Shown: one piece after another, positions 6,120-7,214 of the stretch
Position numbering within the stretch: position 1 is the stretch's first letter
Layout of the letters: the number at the start of each line of letters is the position of its first letter
Assembly: GCA_007134725.1 (NCBI GenBank)
Contig: SLKF01000272.1
Span: 1 to 7,214 of the forward strand
Direction of reading: 5' to 3'
DNA from: Clostridiales bacterium
Lineage (GTDB): Bacteria > Bacillota > Clostridia > Peptostreptococcales > T1SED10-28
Length of the DNA: 7,214 bases
Made by a program: the position numbers and the translations under genes
Notes under the pieces: generated by a model
What the model was told of the DNA's origin: nothing
What the model saw: only the letters and a program-made list of their open reading frames with translations
The model's database searches: none

Positions 6120-7214
6120 TTAAACAGTTTTTCCAGGATACTTCTCCAGCCCAGCTCTCAGAACTTCCATTGCTCTTTTCAGATCATCTTCTTTTAGTAC
6201 GTAAGCAATTCTTGCTTCATCTTTACCAAGGCCCGGAGTAGAGTAAAAGCCTTCAGCAGGAGCCATCATTACCGTATCTCCGTCTAAATCAAAATCCTTC
6301 AACAACCATGTGACAAACTTCTCTGCATCATCCACGGGAAGAGTTGCATTAACATAAAATGCACCGGTTGGTTTTTTGCAGAAAACACCAGGCATATTAT
6401 TAAGCGCATCCACAGTAATTACTCTTCTTCGATCATACTCTTCATTTACACTCTTAAAGTAGGATGGATCGGTTTGGTAAAGGGCGGTAGCACCAACCTG
6501 TTCTAATGTTGGAACACACAGTCGACCCTGAGCAAGTTTTAGGATCTCTGCGATCAGTTCTTTATTTTTCGAGGCAACAGATCCGATTCTTGCACCACAA
6601 GCACTGTATCGTTTAGAAACACTATCTACGATGATTACTCGATCCTGAATGTCTTTCATATTTCCAAAACTGGTAAATTCCAATCCGTCGTATACGAATT
6701 CACGGTATACTTCATCAGCTATAATAAATAAGTTGTATTCCTTTGCCAATCCTGCCAACATTTCAATTTCATCCTTTGTATATACAACCCCTGTTGGATT
6801 TCCGGGGTTTGAAAGCATTATTGCTTTGGTCTTTGGCTTAATTAGTTCCTCAATAGTTTCACGGCTAGGTAAATGGAAACCGTCTTCTGCATTTGTGGTA
6901 ATAGGAGCTACTTTAACATCTACTGCGGAAGTGAAACCGTTATAGTTCGTATAGAAGGGTTCCGGTACTAATACCTCATCGCCAGAATCCATCGTTGCTA
7001 TTACTGAAAATAACAGGGCTTCAGAACCACCATTTGTGATGATAATTTCATCTTTTTCATAATGCATGTCGTATTTTTTATAGTATTCAATCATCGCTTG
7101 AATCAGTTCCGGCATACCCTCGGAAAAACTGTAGGCAATTACTTTTTGATCAAAATTCCGAATGGATTCCATAAAAGATTTGGGTGTCTCAATATCCGGT
7201 TGACCGATGTTTAA
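6120..7214 (-). CDS. Class I PLP-dependent aminotransferase (aspartate aminotransferase-like), N-terminus beyond window
   Basis: Cytosolic fold-type I aminotransferase that moves an amino group between an amino acid and a 2-oxo acid using pyridoxal phosphate. The frame is open to the window edge: 14 codons before the Met at 7172 read LNIGQPDIETPKSF, matching the conserved GxPD N-terminal region of the family, so that Met is internal and the gene is 5'-partial. Counted from that Met: GGSEAL (48-53) for PLP phosphate, the Y74 region, SNPGNPTG (121-128) with the conserved Asn, DEVYREFVYDG (153-163) with the PLP-pairing Asp and Tyr, Schiff-base lysine K187 in SVSKRYSACGARIG, and the substrate carboxylate-binding Arg in EARIAYVL (319-326). 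The stop (TAA, 6122-6120) lies 42 bases from the shared terminator. The gene is convergent to the peptidase unit, so it is separately expressed. Family is certain; the exact substrate (aspartate, alanine, aromatic) is not. Confidence 0.93.
   Translation of the reverse strand, partial: LNIGQPDIETPKSFMESIRNFDQKVIAYSFSEGMPELIQAMIEYYKKYDMHYEKDEIIITNGGSEALLFSVIATMDSGDEVLVPEPFYTNYNGFTSAVDVKVAPITTNAEDGFHLPSRETIEELIKPKTKAIMLSNPGNPTGVVYTKDEIEMLAGLAKEYNLFIIADEVYREFVYDGLEFTSFGNMKDIQDRVIIVDSVSKRYSACGARIGSVASKNKELIAEILKLAQGRLCVPTLEQVGATALYQTDPSYFKSVNEEYDRRRVITVDALNNMPGVFCKKPTGAFYVNATLPVDDAEKFVTWLLKDFDLDGDTVMMAPAEGFYSTPGLGKDEARIAYVLKEDDLKRAMEVLRAGLEKYPGKTV

Noticed and set aside
6649..6945. Forward open frame of 98 codons inside the aminotransferase gene
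   Set aside because: Opposite strand of the conserved PLP-binding region; its product has no recognisable features.
7170..7172. Met codon as the start of the aminotransferase
   Set aside because: The frame continues upstream to the window edge with LNIGQPDIETPKSF, a conserved part of the family, and no ribosome binding site precedes this Met.

Overview
The window (7214 bases) looks like chromosomal core sequence from a low-to-moderate GC Gram-positive bacterium, most likely a member of the Clostridia. The pointers are the cmk-ispH-S1 gene order, strong AGGAGG-type ribosome binding sites before almost every gene, A/T-rich codon use, TTG start usage, and a clostridial-type IspH followed directly by a four-domain S1 protein. 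A genus cannot be named from the sequence alone. I see no mobile element, CRISPR array, tRNA, rRNA or phage gene.

Layout: bases 22-2824 hold a forward operon of cmk (cytidylate kinase), ispH (last enzyme of the MEP isoprenoid pathway) and an rpsA-like gene (S1 RNA-binding protein). It ends in a small intrinsic terminator whose loop contains the S1 stop codon. Bases 2906-5963 hold three consecutive forward genes for M42-family metallo-aminopeptidases. They are tightly packed (10-base overlap, then a TAATG junction) and probably form one transcription unit. Bases 5964-6119 are a short convergent intergenic region dominated by a perfect 19-bp hairpin that can terminate transcription from both sides. 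Bases 6120-7214 carry, on the minus strand, a class I PLP-dependent aminotransferase whose N-terminus lies beyond the window edge.

How the genes fit together: the first operon combines nucleotide, isoprenoid and translation housekeeping functions, a grouping known from Firmicutes. The three M42 enzymes are predicted cytosolic, self-compartmentalising (TET-type) aminopeptidases that trim peptides to free amino acids. The aminotransferase could act on such amino acids, but it is convergent and separately transcribed, so that link is only an inference.

No clearly new system is evident. The most interesting points are the tandem triplet of diverged M42 paralogues, with two kinds of metal-site signature, and the unfused ispH/S1 pair at a position where many clostridia have a single fused gene.
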